Positions 1-13,589 of a DNA stretch of 64,000 bases are shown one piece after another. How positions within the stretch are numbered: position 1 is the first letter of the stretch; every line of letters begins with the position of its first letter. Source of the stretch: Ooceraea biroi (lineage: Eukaryota; Arthropoda; Insecta; Hymenoptera; Formicidae); NCBI RefSeq assembly GCF_003672135.1, contig NC_039517.1, forward strand, positions 11,494,601 to 11,558,600, given 5' to 3'. Both the position numbers and the translations under genes were made by a program. A model generated the notes under the pieces. It saw nothing but the letters and a program-made list of their open reading frames with translations, did no database searches and had not been told where the DNA came from.

Positions 1-120
1 CTTTGTGTTTTTATAAAGGGCACATAAAAAAGAGACGAAGAGTGAATTAAGAGTGAATATTCTCAATTACAAGCTTTATAATAACTATTCTAAATATTTT
101 ACTATTTTAATTTTTTAATT

Positions 121-3100
121 ATATCGATATCTTAACAAATGGCAAAGTTAGCTATTTTTTATTTAACCAAATGTTAATAACTTTTGACAGTTCAACTACA
201 AACGAAACAACTAGAAACGATTCTGAAAAAGAGAGCGCAAGTGGATTCGCGATATCTTAACAAGTGGCAAAGTTAGCTATTTTTTATTTACCCAAATGTT
301 AATACCTTTAAAAGTTCAACTACAAACGAAACAACTAGAAACGATTCTGAAAAAGACAGCGCAAGTGGATTCGCGATATCTTAACAAATGGCAAAGTTAG
401 CTATTTTTTATTTAAGCAAATGGTAATAACTTTTAAAAGTTCAACTATAAACCAAGCAACTAGAAACGATTCTGAAAAAGAGAGGACTAGTGGATTCGCG
501 ATATCTTAACAAATGGCAAAGTTAGCTATTTTTTATTTAAACAAATGGTAATAACTTTTGACAGTTCAACTACAAACGAAACAACTAGAAACGATTCTGA
601 AAAAGAGAGCGCTAGTGGATTCGCGATATCTTAACAAATGGCAAGTTAGCTATTTTTTATTTAAACAAATGTTAATAACTTTTGACAGTTCAACTACAAA
701 CGAAACAACTAGAAACGATTCTGAAAAAGACAGCGCAAGTGGATTCGCGATATCTAAACAAATGGCAAAGTTAGCATTTTTTATTTAAGCAAATGGTAAT
801 AACTTTTAAAAGTTCAACTATAAACCAAGCAACTAGAAACGATTCTGAAAAAGACAGTGCAAGCGGATTCGCGATATCTTAACAAATGGCAAAGTTAGCT
901 ATTTTTTATTTAACCAAATGTTAATAACTTTTAAAAGTTCAACTATAAACGAAACAATTAGATATTCTGAAAAAGTCAGCGCAAGGGGATTCGCGATATC
1001 TTAACAAATGGCAAAGTTAGCTATTTTTTATTTAAACAAATGTTAATAATTTTTGAAAGTTCAACTATAAACGAAACGATTAGATATTCTGAAAAAGTCA
1101 GCGCAAGGGGATTCGCGATATCTTAACAAATGGCAAAGTTAGCTATTTTTTATTTAAACAAATGGTAATAACTTTTGAAAGTTCAACTATAAACGAAACG
1201 ATTAGATATTCTGAAACAGTCAGCGCAAGGGGATTCGCGATATCTTAACAAATGGCAAAGTTAGCTATTTTTTATTTAAACAAATGTTAATAACTTTTAA
1301 AAGTTCAACTACAAACGAAACACCTAGAAACAATTCTGAAAAAGACAGTGCAAGTGGATTCGCGATATCTTAACAAATGGCAAAGTTTGCTATTTTTTAT
1401 TTAAACTAATGTTAATAATTTTTGAAAGTTCAACTATAAACGAAACGATTAGATATTCTGAAAAAGTCAGCGCAAGCGAATTCGCGATATCTTAACAAAT
1501 GGCAAAGTTAGCTATTTTTTATTTAAACTAATGTTAATAATTTTTGAAAGTTCAACTATAAACGAAACAATTAGATATTCTGAAAAAGTCAGCGCAAGGG
1601 GATTCGCGATATCTTAACAAATGGCAAAGTTAGCTATTTTTTATTTAAACAAATGGTAATAACTTTTGAAAGTTCAACTATAAACGAAACGATTAGATAT
1701 TCTGAAAAAGTCAGCGCAAGGGATTCGCGATATCTTAACAAATGGCAAATTAGCTATTTTTTATTTAAACAAATGGTAATAACTTTGAAAGTTCAACTAT
1801 AAACGAAACGATTAGATATTCTGAAAAAGTCAGCGCAAGGGGATTCGCGATATCTTAACAAATGGCAAAGTTAGCTATTTTTTATTTAAACAAATGGTAA
1901 TAACTTTTGAAAGTTCAACTATAAACGAAACGATTAGATATTCTGAAAAAGTCAGCGCAAGGGGATTCGCGATATCTTAACAAATGGCAAAGTTAGCTAT
2001 TTTTTATTTAAACAAATGTTAATAATTTTGAAAGTTCAACTATAAACGAAACGATTAGATATTCTGAAAAAGTCAGCGCATGCGGATTCGCGATATCTTA
2101 ACAAATGGCAAAGGTAGCTATTTTTTATTTAAACAAATGGTAATAACTTTTGAAAGTTCAACTATAAACGAAACGATTAGATATTCTGAAAAAGTCAGCG
2201 CAAGGGGATTCCCGATATCTTAACAAATGGCAAAGTTAGCTATTTTTTATTTAAACAAATGGTAATAACTTTTGAAAGTTCAACTATAAACGAAACGATT
2301 AGATATTCTGAAAAAGTCAGCGCAAGGGGATTCGCGATATCTTAACAAATGGCAAAGTTAGCTATTTTTTATTTAAACAAATGGTAATAACTTTTGAAAG
2401 TTCAACTATAAACGAAACGATTAGATATTCTGAAAAAGTCAGCGCAAGGGGATTCGCGATATCTTAACAAATGGCAAAGTTAGCTATTTTTTATTTAAAC
2501 AAATGTTAATAACTTTTAAAAGTTCAACTACAAACGAAATAACTAGAAACGATTCTGAAAAAGACAGCGCAAGTGGATTCGCGATATCTTAACAAATGGC
2601 AAAGTTAGCTATTTTTTATTTAAACAAATGGTAATAACTTTTGAAAGTTCAACTATAAACGAAACAATTAGATATTCTGAAAAAATCAGCGCAAGGGGAT
2701 TCGCGATATCTTAACAAATGGCAAAGTTAGCTATTTTTTATTTAAACAAATGGTAATAACTTTTGAAAGTTCAACTATAAACGAAACGATTAGATATTCT
2801 GAAAAAGTCAGCGCAAGGGGATTCGCGATATCTTAACAAATGGCAAAGTTAGCTATTTTTTATTTAAACAAATGTTAATAACTTTTAAAAGTTCAACTAC
2901 AAACGAAATAACTAGAAACGATTCTGAAAAAGACAGCGCAAGTGGATTCGCGATATCTTAACAAATGGCAAAGTTAGCTATTTTTTATTTAAACAAATGG
3001 TAATAACTTTTGAAAGTTCAACTATAAACGAAACAATTAGATATTCTGAAAAAATCAGCGCAAGGGGATTCGCGATATCTTAACAAATGGCAAAGTTAGC

Positions 3101-6100
3101 TATTTTTTATTTAAACAAATGTTAATAACTTTTAAAAGTTCAACTACAAACGAAATAACTAGAAACGATTCTGAAAAAGACAGCGCAAGTGGATTCGCGA
3201 TATCTTAACAAATGGCAAAGGTAGCTATTTTTTATTTAAACTAATGTTAATAATTTTGGAAAGTTCAACTATAAACGAAACAATTAGATATTCTGAAAAA
3301 GTCAGCGCAAGGGGATTCGCGATATCTTAACAAATGGCAAAGTTAGCTATTTTTTATTTAAACAAATGTTAATAATTTTTGAAAGTTCAACTATAAACGA
3401 AACAATTAGATATTCTGAAAAAGTCAGCGCAAGCGGATTCGCGATATCTTAACAAATGGCAAAGGTAGCTATTTTTTATTTAAACTAATGTTAATAATTT
3501 TTGAAAGTTCAACTATAAACGAAACGATTAGATATTCTGAAAAAGTCAGCGCAAGCGAAATCGCGATATCTTAACAAATGGCAAATTAGCTATTTTTTAT
3601 TTAAACAAATGGTAATAACTTTTGAAAGTTCAACTATAAACGAAACGATTAGATATTCTGAAACAGTCAGCGCAAGGGGATTCGCGATATCTTAACAAAT
3701 GGCAAAGTTAGCTATTTTTTATTTAAACAAATGTTAATAATGTTTGAAAGTTCAACTATAAACGAAACAATTAGATATTCTGAAAAAGACAGTGCAAGCG
3801 GATTCGCGATATCTTAACAAATGGCAAAGTTAGCTATGTTTTATTTAACCAAATGTTAATAACTTTTAAAAGTTCAACTATAAACCAAACAACTAGAAAC
3901 GATCCTAAAAAAGACAACGCAAGCGGATTCGCGATATCTTAACAAATGGCAAAGTTAGCTATTTTTTATTTAACCAAATGTTACTAACTTTTAAAAGTTC
4001 AACTATAAACCAAACAACTAGAAACGATCCTAAAAACGACAGCGCAAGCGGATTCGCGATATCTTAACAAATGGCAATGTTAGCTATTTTTTATTTAAAC
4101 AAATGGTAATAACTTTTGAAAGTTCAACTATAAACGAAACGATTAGATATTCTGAAAAAGTCAGCGCAAGGGGATTCGCGATATCTTAACAAATGGCAAA
4201 GTTAGCTATTTTTTATTTAAACAAATGTTACTAACTTTTAAAAGTTCAACTATAAACCAAACAACTAGAAACGATCCTAAAAACGACAGCGCAAGCGGAT
4301 TCGCGATATCTTAACAAATGGCAATGTTAGCTATTTTTTATTTAAACAAATGGTAATAACTTTTGAAAGTTCAACTATAAACGAAACGATTAGATATTCT
4401 GAAAAAGTCAGCGCAAGGGGATTCGCGATATCTTAACAAATGGCAAAGTTAGCTATTTTTTATTTAAACAAATGTTAATAATTTTTGAAAGTTCAACTAT
4501 AAACGAAACGATTAGATATTCTGAAAAAGTCAGCGCATGCGGATTCGCGATATCTTAACAAATGGCAAAGTTAGCTATTTTTTATTTAAACAAATGTTAA
4601 TAACTTTTAAAAGTTCAACTACAAACGAAATAACTAGAAACGATTCTGAAAAAGACAACGCAAGCGGATTCGCGATATCTTAACAAATGGCAAAGTTAGC
4701 TATTTTTTATTTAACCAAATGTTACTAACTTTTAAAAGTTCAACTATAAACCAAACAACTAGAAACGATCCTAAAAACGACAGCGCAAGCGGATTCGCGA
4801 TATCTTAACAAATGGCAATGTTAGCTATTTTTTATTTAAACAAATGGTAATAACTTTTGAAAGTTCAACTATAAACGAAACGATTAGATATTCTGAAAAA
4901 GTCAGCGCAAGGGGATTCGCGATATCTTAACAAATGGCAAAGTTAGCTATTTTTTATTTAAACAAATGTTAATAATTTTTGAAAGTTCAACTATAAACGA
5001 AACGATTAGATATTCTGAAAAAGTCAGCGCATGCGGATTCGCGATATCTTAACAAATGGCAAAGGTAGCTATTTTTTATTTAAACTAATGTTAATAATTT
5101 TTGAAAGTTCAACTATAAACGAAACGATTAGATATTCTGAAAAAGTCAGCGCAAGCGAAATCGCGATATCTTAACAAATGGCAAATTAGCTATTTTTTAT
5201 TTAAACAAATGGTAATAACTTTTGAAAGTTCAACTATAAACGAAACGATTAGATATTCTGAAACAGTCAGCGCAAGGGGATTCGCGATATCTTAACAAAT
5301 GGCAAAGTTAGCTATTTTTTATTTAAACAAATGTTAATAATGTTTGAAAGTTCAACTATAAACGAAACAATTAGATATTCTGAAAAAGTCAGCGCAAGGG
5401 GATTCGCGATATCTTAACAAATGGCAAAGTTAGCTATTTTTTATTTAAACAAATGGTAATAACTTTTGAAAGTTCAACTATAAACGAAACGATTAGATAT
5501 TCTGAAAAAGTCAGCGCAAGGGGATTCGCGATATCTTAACAAATGGCAAAGTTAGCTATTTTTTATTTAAACAAATGTTAATAACTTTTAAAAGTTCAAC
5601 TACAAACGAAATAACTAGAAACGATTCTGAAAAAGACAGCGCAAGTGGATTCGCGATATCTTAACAAATGGCAAAGGTAGCTATTTTTTATTTAAACTAA
5701 TGTTTATAATTTTGGAAAGTTCAACTATAAACGAAACAATTAGATATTCTGAAAAAGTCAGCGCAAGGGGATTCGCGATATCTTAACAAATGGCAAAGTT
5801 AGCTATTTTTTATTTAAACAAATGTTAATAATTTTTGAAAGTTCAACTATAAACGAAACAATTAGATATTCTGAAAAAGTCAGCGCAAGCGGATTCGCGA
5901 TATCTTAACAAATGGCAAAGGTAGCTATTTTTTATTTAAACTAATGTTAATAATGTTTGAAAGTTCAACTATAAACGAAACAATTAGATATTCTGAAAAA
6001 GACAGTGCAAGCGGATTCGCGATATCTTAACAAATGGCAAAGTTAGCTATGTTTTATTTAACCAAATGTTAATAACTTTTAAAAGTTCAACTATAAACCA

Positions 6101-6660
6101 AACAACTAGAAACGATCCTAAAAAAGACAACGCAAGCGGATTCGCGATATCTTAACAAATGGCAAAGTTAGCTATTTTTTATTTAACCAAATGTTAATAA
6201 CTTTTAAAAGTTCAACTATAAACCAAACAACTAGAAACGATCCTAAAAACGACAGCGCAAGTGGATTCGCGATATCTTAACAAATGGCAATGTTAGCTAT
6301 TTTTTATTTAAACAAATGGTAATAACTTCTAAAAGTTCACATACAAACGAAACAACTCGAAACGATTCTTAAAAAGACAGTGCAAGCGGATTCGCGATAT
6401 CTTAACAAATGGCAAGGGTAGCTATTTTTTATTTAAACAAATGTTAATAACTTTTGACAATTCAACTACAAACGAAACAACTAGAAACGATTTTGAAAAA
6501 GCCAGCGCAAGCGGCTTCACGATATCTTAACAAATAGCAAAGGTAGCTATTTTTCATTTAAACAAATGTTAATTAATATCTTTTGAACAGTTCAACTACA
6601 AACAAAACGAAACTACACACGATTGTCAAAAAGTCAGCGCAATCAGATTCGCGATATCTC
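121..6660. repeat. Satellite array, ~122-bp units, ~53 copies
   Basis: Head-to-tail A+T-rich repeats spaced about 122 bp, measured between successive GATATCTTAACAAATGGC motifs at 995, 1117 and 1239. At least three unit types alternate: one with ACAAACGAAACAACTAG, one with ATAAACGAAACGATTAG, and one with CCAAACAACTAGAAACGATCC. Longer blocks recur, for example the run near 3460-3840 is seen again near 5040-5390 and in part near 5640-6050, so there is a higher-order organisation. No unit carries a sustained reading frame. The last copies (after about 6330) are more diverged, as expected at an array edge. The left edge near position 120 adjoins non-repeat sequence. Confidence 0.95.
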
Positions 6661-8060
6661 AATTCTAATGTAGAGCCTCTACATATGATCATTATGTGTG
6701 AGTCACACGGATATACCAACAGCATCTCCGCCGGTCGGTATAAACGGAGATGCTGCCATCTCGACGAAAAAGAACGAACTGTACAAACTACGACGACGAC
6801 GACAACGACGTTTCTTAAATGAAATTTTCCAATTTCAGTCTTTGCATCGCCCTATCTCCGCTCGTAGGGCACGTACAAGACAAATAAAACCACTTTTATT
6901 ATATAATTCGACCCCAAGCTATCCATTGAGCCTACTTTGAAGTTCATCCGTTCAGCGGTTATTGAGATCTAATAATCTGAGTGTCTGCGAAAGCGTCGCT
7001 TCGCGTAATAATGTCACGGTGCGGTCTCGCTACGCGTATACTTGGCGCGAGACACTACCGTGTCTCTTGATTATACGCGTAAGATGTTTGATTTTCTACT
7101 TAATTGAAATTTCCTGCAAATCAAATGTTTATATGTTTTAAGTCTAACGAATTTGTTGGCGCGTAGTGGATGAATTGGTTCCTAGAGCGAAAGATTACTG
7201 CATCTTAGTCCGACCATCAGATTATCAGATATTCCCATTGTATCGCGATTTAATAAATACCTTGTTAGGCAACTCTTGCTCGCGAGAAACTGCGCCGCGA
7301 GCGCCATCTGGTTTGTTGATATTTTGTAAGAATTCAGTGCTTAAGTTTGTAAGTGTTTGTTTTATAAGTGTGTAATTAGAAAGTGATTGAAATATAAATC
7401 TGTTTGACTTTCTAATAATCAACCACAAATTGTGTTTTATTTTGTTCCCGTTTAAAAATCAAACGTATATATCTGTTTAATTTGACTTATGTTTGATTTT
7501 AGCAAAACAAGTTTAATATACAGTGCTGGCAAAAAGTTCCGGTACGGTTAAAAATCTTGGAAAATAATGATTTAGTGGAAAAATGTTTCAAACAAAAAGC
7601 ATAGGACTTAAAAAAATCTATTAGATGATGATATCTATTTGACCTTGGTATGATCTTGGAAAGCCCAGTCATGGTCAACATAAAAATCTTAAATGGAAAC
7701 CCCTATTTTTTATTAGATATTCTTGTAGCTTAGCTCGAGAGCTTTCGAAACGCTATAATAAATTTTTTTTCTCTTACGTACTTTTTGACTTATAAGGCTT
7801 GAAGGTTACACAGTACCGCCGCACAGTGGGAGAAAAGGCTCTGTTTCTGGACCAAAATCTACCGACAGTCCAATTTTCAACCGATTTGAAAAATTGTTTT
7901 TTAACTTACTCGTTATGAGTTACTCTATAACGTATTACTGCTAATTTTTCAAGATAAAGCTGAAATTCAAAATGGCGCATTCATTATGGTGGTCAAACAT
8001 ATTAAACTCCCGTGATGGTGAATATATTACCATCGCACATACATAGGCACCGAATCTTTA
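6661..8060. other. Intergenic, no supported gene
   Basis: Mixed-composition sequence after the satellite. It contains a small palindrome (GCATCTCC ... GGAGATGC, about 6720-6752), a CGA/ACG-rich run near 6795-6815 and an inverted pair GTCTCGC ... GCGAGAC near 7022-7052. At 7518 there is TA followed by CAGTGCTGGCAAAAAGT, which resembles a Tc1-type terminal repeat, but no partner or transposase is visible. Short open frames here look like chance. Confidence 0.4.
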
Positions 8061-8064
8061 TTCT

Positions 8065-8452
8065 CGTTTGTCCGTAGCAATATCGCCATATAGATATATT
8101 TGTTAACTATATTGTATTTTCCATAATATTGGCTGGTTTCTATGTATGGGCAATTTCGGGGACTTTCAACGGAAATTGCGAGCTTCATTCTCAATAACTA
8201 AGTAGATCAAAGTTGTATTAATCAAACAATTAATGAATTGAATAATGTCTTGAAATCTTAGTGATGAAGTGATTAATGTCTTGAAATCTTAGTGATCGTC
8301 AATACTTAAAGTCAAAAATAAGGAATTAATTATTTAAGCTTCAAATTTAATTTCAAAGTCTCCAAAAATGCCCATACATAGAAATCTGTATATATTATGG
8401 AACATACAAGATGGTTACAAATATATCTATTTGTATTGCTAAGGACAAACGG
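8065..8452. repeat. Fold-back (inverted) repeat pair 1
   Basis: A roughly 100-bp segment at 8065-8168, containing GTTTGTCCGTAGC and TTTCTATGTATGGGC, recurs in reverse complement at 8357-8452 with roughly three-quarters identity by eye. The pair could be the arms of a MITE-like fold-back element. A second pair of the same sequence lies at 8842-9352. Confidence 0.7.
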
Positions 8453-8841
8453 TGGGTAAACATGTAAAGAACTGAATTGCGAATTCGAAAAACAAAAGTA
8501 TTGCAACTGCAACGTTTTGGACCTGACGATAATCAGGTCCAAAAGCATCCAGTTTCAATACCTTTGTTGTGTTTTAATAATCTTTTACTTTTATATATGT
8601 AATGGTTCTTTGAAATATTTTTGTCATGTGCTATTCAGGTCATCGTTTTTGCGTAAGAATGTCTGAGCTAATGTAAAGTTAATTTGTCACTTGAAAAGGG
8701 CCCAAACCAGGGATCGAAACGTTGTGAAATTGAAGAGAAAATATATTGCCAGATAAGGTCGAAAAACAAGCTTCCAGTTGTGTTTTTTTCGTGTTTTAAT
8801 AAGTTTGTAACGCGAAAAGGATATGAAGACTGCAAATCACT

Positions 8842-9352
8842 ATTCTCGTTTGTCGGTAGCAATATCACTATACATATATATTTACTACGTATATTTTATT
8901 TTCTATAATATTAGCAGATTTCTATGTATGGGCATTTTCGGGGCCTTTGAACTTAATTTTGACGCGTAAATGATTAAGTACATTTTGGAATTTAAGTTTT
9001 GACATTCACTAAGGTTTCAAGACGGTAATTATTTGATTAGTGCAAATTTAATTTAGTCTGATGAGGCGGTATCTCTTATAGCGCGTATACACGATGACAC
9101 CTAGAGCGGACACTTATATCTAGATTAGTGTCATTACAGGTACAATTTTCTTTAGCAACACGGTCTCAAGCGCTGTACACACGTCGACACTTAATGTATA
9201 CACTCGATCTAGAGACAAAAAGTGTCGTCGTGTGTACGCGCTATTACTACAATTTGAATGTCCTCGAAAAGACCCATACACAGAAACATCTTAATATTTT
9301 GGAAAATACGATATAGTTATCAAATATAGCTACATGATGACATTGTTAAAGA
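8842..9352. repeat. Fold-back (inverted) repeat pair 2, related to pair 1
   Basis: The 8842-8944 arm (GTTTGTCGGTAGC ... TTTCTATGTATGGGC) pairs with a more diverged inverted copy at about 9258-9352 (CCCATACACAGAAAC ... AAAGACAAAC). The arms are the same family as in pair 1, so the region holds two adjacent copies. A further weak inverted fragment lies near 9470-9550. From there to about 9750 I see only A+T-rich sequence. Confidence 0.6.
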
Positions 9353-10338
9353 CAAACCGTGTTGAATTATATAAAAAATTGAATTTTATATACCCAAGTC
9401 CTCATAATTGTCCATATGTAAATCATCTATATGTTCTCATATTAACCTTTTGACTGTCAATGTATCAATGTCCTCGAAATAGACCATAGATACTAAATTG
9501 TTGATAGTTTTTAAAAAAACGATATAGTTTACTGCTAAACCAAACTATATCTATTAAATAATCATTAATGCTTTTAACTATATGCATGTATATAGGTCTT
9601 TAAAAATGTCCTTGAAATGTACCAAAAACATATATATATATGTACAATGTATAATAAGTAAGTATTCGAAGTATATCGATAATTGGTTTAAAAAATACTA
9701 AATAAGTATAATTAATACAGTCTTTTATAAATATAAAATTTATTTATTTATTTAAACATTATAAAATATATAATTTTTAAGTTTATTAAAAATCAAATCA
9801 GCTTCTGTTTTTTCTACCCGCTTTTCGCGGATAGAAGCTGAATTCCGCAAAGCGCATATATGGCTATAGTCCAACGTTACGTATACTATAGATAAATATA
9901 TATGGTTTGTGCGGAACGCGGGCAGGCAGAGTACTACTGCGTTTGCGGCGCATGCGCGACTCGCGCTCGCGCCTAGCAACAATGCAGAGCAATCAGAGAT
10001 GCCAGATTTCGCCACTTAGTAACTGCGAGTTAGTTGTTAGCTATTTCGTATTCTAGCTGTGTGTGCCGAGCAATAAAAAACTAAGATTTTACACACGTTT
10101 TTGAAAGGTAAGTCAACAGCATTTATATCAGTACATCAGTGTATGTTATGTGTTATTATGTATATTAGTATATTGTGTATCAGTAGTGTATTAAATGATT
10201 TTTCATGCTACGTTGCATAAACGTAATACATTACTGCAGCATGAGCATACAGCATTTATAATAATTTGTTACATCGTATCTAACACGATAGATCCATAGA
10301 TGTAAGATATATAGATTCCTATCTCTTTTGAAGTAAGG

Positions 10339-10486
10339 AAATGTACAAAATATAGGAAAGAGACAGCAATTGTAGAATCGTAGCTCTGTCTTTGTCTAAC
10401 GTACGTATGGTGGGGGAAGAAGACAGTTAATGAAGACAGAGCTACGATTTAACATGTTATTTTCTTTCTATTTTTTGTACGACTTT
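10339..10486. repeat. Near-perfect hairpin of ~50-bp arms
   Basis: The left arm runs GTACAAAATATAGGAAAGAGAC ... AATCGTAGCTCTGTCTT. The right arm is AAGACAGAGCTACGATT ... TTTCTTTCTATTTTTTGTAC. Together they form a long imperfect stem with a short spacer holding ACGTACGT and GGTGGGGG. It could be a small MITE or a hairpin-RNA precursor. It lies in the putative first intron of the locus described next. Confidence 0.7.
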
Positions 10487-10720
10487 TCAGCCGAACTCGC
10501 AGTCTATATAACCTGTTTAATATAACCTGTCTAACATAACCTGGTTAGATCACACATGCACACAAGATACCATATATTAATTTATCCTGTATGTACACCA
10601 TCCTAATGTATGTACATTTTTGTAAATGCTCTCTACAAAATGCATATAAGGTATGTGTGTATCTTTTCAACTTTCCTTAAGATGCCTTATAGTGTATAGG
10701 TAACTTTAATCATATTTTAG

Positions 10721-11076
10721 CGCTCAGCACTGGCTTACTCTTCAACCTACAGCGGAGCCGAATCTGTGTGTAGAAGAGTTCACGTCGGTGTCTCCACAAA
10801 TAGCACAACCTCAAGAAGTACAAATAAAACGGGTTCAAGCCCTTATCGCAGCGACACGCACTTGAGACACACGTCGACATCCACCAGCAACTATAATTGC
10901 GATCGAGATCCATATCTGTCATCCAGGAGTCACCGAACAACGCTACACCTTCGACCAGGTACAGTTTCTTAAAGTTATATTAAATGTTTCTGAATTAATT
11001 TAATAGTATTATTGTAGAGCGTATTATGAATGAGAAATTAAGTTTCTTTTTGTTTAACTTTAAAACAGAATGTATG

Positions 11077-11124
<48 letters not shown>

Positions 11125-11620
11125 TTTATTTAAAAGCCAATTAATTAATGTACATATAAGTTTTTTTTTACGTGTAAGACATTTATCGCGCATGTACTTT
11201 GCGCGAGATACATATATCGTGATATATTATTTTTAATTTATTTATATAAATTCTTTCTCCCTTTACAATTTACAATTACATATATTTTCTATATACTTAT
11301 AAAGCATTTACAATGCAGTGTTTACTACATATATAATATGTTTATTAATATTGATATATATTTTTATAACATTTCAGACCAAGAAAGAATGAGAATCAAC
11401 CTCCCATGGTTGACTCTAGCTCTGACAGCGGAGATGAGATAACCGAAGAACATAATAATGATGAAATATGATGATAAAGAATATTAATGTAACAAAAAAG
11501 TTTAAAAAAAAATATATAAGATATATTATTATAAACATAAAAATATATATGTACTTATATATGTAACATTATATTAAATATTATTAAAAATGTTTGAAAT
11601 AAATATTTTTTAATATATAA
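10721..11620 (+). pseudogene. Possible spliced locus (exons 10721-10958 and 11378-~11620)
   Basis: I do not recognise a product. A possible first exon ends at AAAG|GTAAGT near 10108. The next exon is bounded by TTTTAG at 10720 and CCAG|GTACAG at 10958/10959. The last starts after ATTTCAG at 11377 and is followed by AATAAA at 11598. The middle exon is open throughout in one frame (Ser/Thr/Arg-rich). A second frame looks more protein-like but has TGA at 10863. The last exon also has an acidic frame ending in TGA near 11469. No frame joins all exons cleanly with an obvious start, so this may be a noncoding RNA or a decayed gene. Splice sites and poly(A) signal are seen; the gene itself is inference. 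Confidence 0.25.
11074..11122. repeat. (GT)n microsatellite
   Basis: Uninterrupted GT dinucleotide run of about 24 units, inside the putative second intron of the 10.7-11.6 kb locus. Confidence 0.95.
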
Positions 11621-11769
11621 AATAATCAGTTTTTGAACATTTAAAAACCATTTTTTCAAACGTTAAAATTTCCTTGTTTTAATAAATAAAAAGGGACTTA
11701 ACCCATTATTTTAATGTTTTTAAAAATGATTTTAAAATATTTTTCAAACTATTTAAAAAATATTTGTCT

Positions 11770-12085
11770 TTACTTGGGAAACTGACAACAAATTATGTCT
11801 TAAATCTTGAACAAACAAAACATTTGTAATTTCCGCAGTTACATTATTTTGTAATAAAATGTTTATAGTTCCTATTTTTGTCGCATATAAAGATTCACTG
11901 ATTTTGCAACAGATATTTTAATTGGCTTTTCTAGGTTACGTATCTCGAAAAAATACTTCTCACTGTTCACCATATGGTCCGTGGCTCCTGAATCGACATA
12001 CAGCCTCATCGTTGTCTCTCCTGCATCAGCCGTTGAATGCAGTGCCGTGGCAAGGAACGTGATGTATTGTACTTTTCCAGATGTG
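11770..12085 (-). pseudogene. Ty1/copia-type protease remnant
   Basis: On the minus strand a frame reads through a retropepsin active-site motif D-S-G-A-T-D-H-M (about 11975-11997), followed by a segment ending in the N-L-L-S-V-like stretch that is typical of copia polyproteins just after protease. A frameshift lies near 11890. Upstream (to about 12085) the same frame continues into a short Ala/Thr-rich linker, but no zinc knuckle, integrase or reverse transcriptase is seen. This is a short, dead fragment with no LTR recognised. Assignment to copia rests on the DSGATDHM form and its downstream context. Confidence 0.7.
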
Positions 12086-12089
12086 TCCG

Positions 12090-13400
12090 AGTTTGTCTGA
12101 TTTGCCTGTTTTCGCCATCTGCTATTTCATTTTTTTTCTGGCCTGTTTTACTTAGCCCCTTTCTTCGACATCTCTCCTTTTCTTTTGACGCGCACTGCCA
12201 AGGAGCGTGCGCGCAGCGAGCTTCCGCTTCGCGCAACGCCGGCCGCCGTCACCTGCCGCGACTCGAGGTAAGCATTGTGCTGTTACGTTGTTCCTCGGGA
12301 AAATTCCGGCAATGCTCGCGCTTATAAGCACGAACGCTCCACGTACCCGACGTGGTCGTGCGGACTTGCCGCGAAACGCGTGAGGTCACGCGGTCAATAT
12401 TGCGCCGCGCGTGGCTGGCAAATATGTTTCGCAATGGCTGTGCTGCGTCGCGCGACTGCCCCGCGCCGCACAACCATTTCGGGCGCGACGTCACCGCACC
12501 ATGAGTCCCGCGACCGGTTGTCGCTCGTTCCTCGGCGAATCTAGCGCGAATGCCTGCACCTTGCTTCCCGGTCCAGTCAGTCGTTAGCGCGGCTCTCCCA
12601 ATAGCAAGTGCGTTCGATCATTCTCGCGGCAACGCGACGCCGCCGCGATCACGAACGATTTTATGGTCGCAGGCGCGATCGCGCGATCCCCGCAGTTGTT
12701 TATGGTTTAGTTAATGTCGCGTTGTGCCGCACCGCGACATATCACTCGGTCGCGCACCGCCACCGGCCGCCGCCGCCGCCGCTGCCATCATATGGCCCGT
12801 CTGAACTGCCACCGATGTTTCATTGAACCGCATTCCGGCTCAGCGTTTTCTCGTGAATATCCGCACCCCCATTCCTCCGACGACGTAACGACGCCATGTG
12901 CAAGTCTATTCATCCTGGCGTAAAAGTACAGGCCTGATCGAAGCCACGACAGATCCTCGTCCGTCTGAATATCAACCTAATCTGACCAACCTAACTTGAT
13001 CCAACCGTCTGTTTGATGAACGGACGTATTTTCAACTTGGACCTGATATTATCGACTTGAGATTTTCTCTGCATACGCTAATCAGACAAAANNNNNNNNN
13101 NNNNNNNNNNNNNNNNNNNNNNNNNNNNNNNNNNNNNNNNNNNNNNNNNNNNNNNNNNNNNNNNNNNNNNNNNNNNNNNNNNNNNNNNNNNTGAAGCGGC
13201 GCACGAAAAACGCGGTGAAAGCGTTTCATGACAATGCAGAAAACAGCAATACGTAACTGATACGCTCGTAAAAAAAATTATCCTTGGTTACTGTTGAGAT
13301 TTTCTTGCGAATAACGAATTAGTTCGTATCCCGCGCGCATCTTGAATGTTCTAGAACTCATGTTTGCGCCGAGCTTTCACGCCCGCGATAACACCAGGGC
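12090..13400. other. CpG-rich intergenic stretch with scaffold gap
   Basis: G+C- and CpG-rich sequence, unlike the A+T-rich surroundings. There are overlapping short open frames on both strands and no recognisable domain, so I call no gene. A CCGCCGCCGCCGCC run lies near 12768-12782. Positions 13092-13191 are exactly 100 N, a scaffold gap of unknown true size; frames crossing it are not meaningful. Confidence 0.6.
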
Positions 13401-13589
13401 AGTCAGCCTATTGTCGCCTAACCGAGCGGTCCGTCTCCGAAATCGTGATCGCATGCGTACTTCGGGCGAGTAGACGTAAAGTGCCGTCCGAGCGTCGCGT
13501 TCGTCGATATAACCGCATTTTGTAACATTGACTGTACTATGTGGCACAAATAAATTACACCAGTGACAAAGTATAGTGGCTTTAATATA

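Noticed and set aside
7518..7560. Tc1-like element starting CAGTGCTGGCAAAAAG
   Set aside because: Only one end-like motif; no partner terminal repeat or transposase found.
9752..10015. 87-codon minus-strand frame
   Set aside because: No domain, ordinary composition and no promoter or splice context; more likely chance.
12006..12826. Several overlapping frames of 60-96 codons in the CpG-rich region
   Set aside because: They overlap on both strands and reflect high G+C; none has a recognisable motif except the copia remnant at its left edge.
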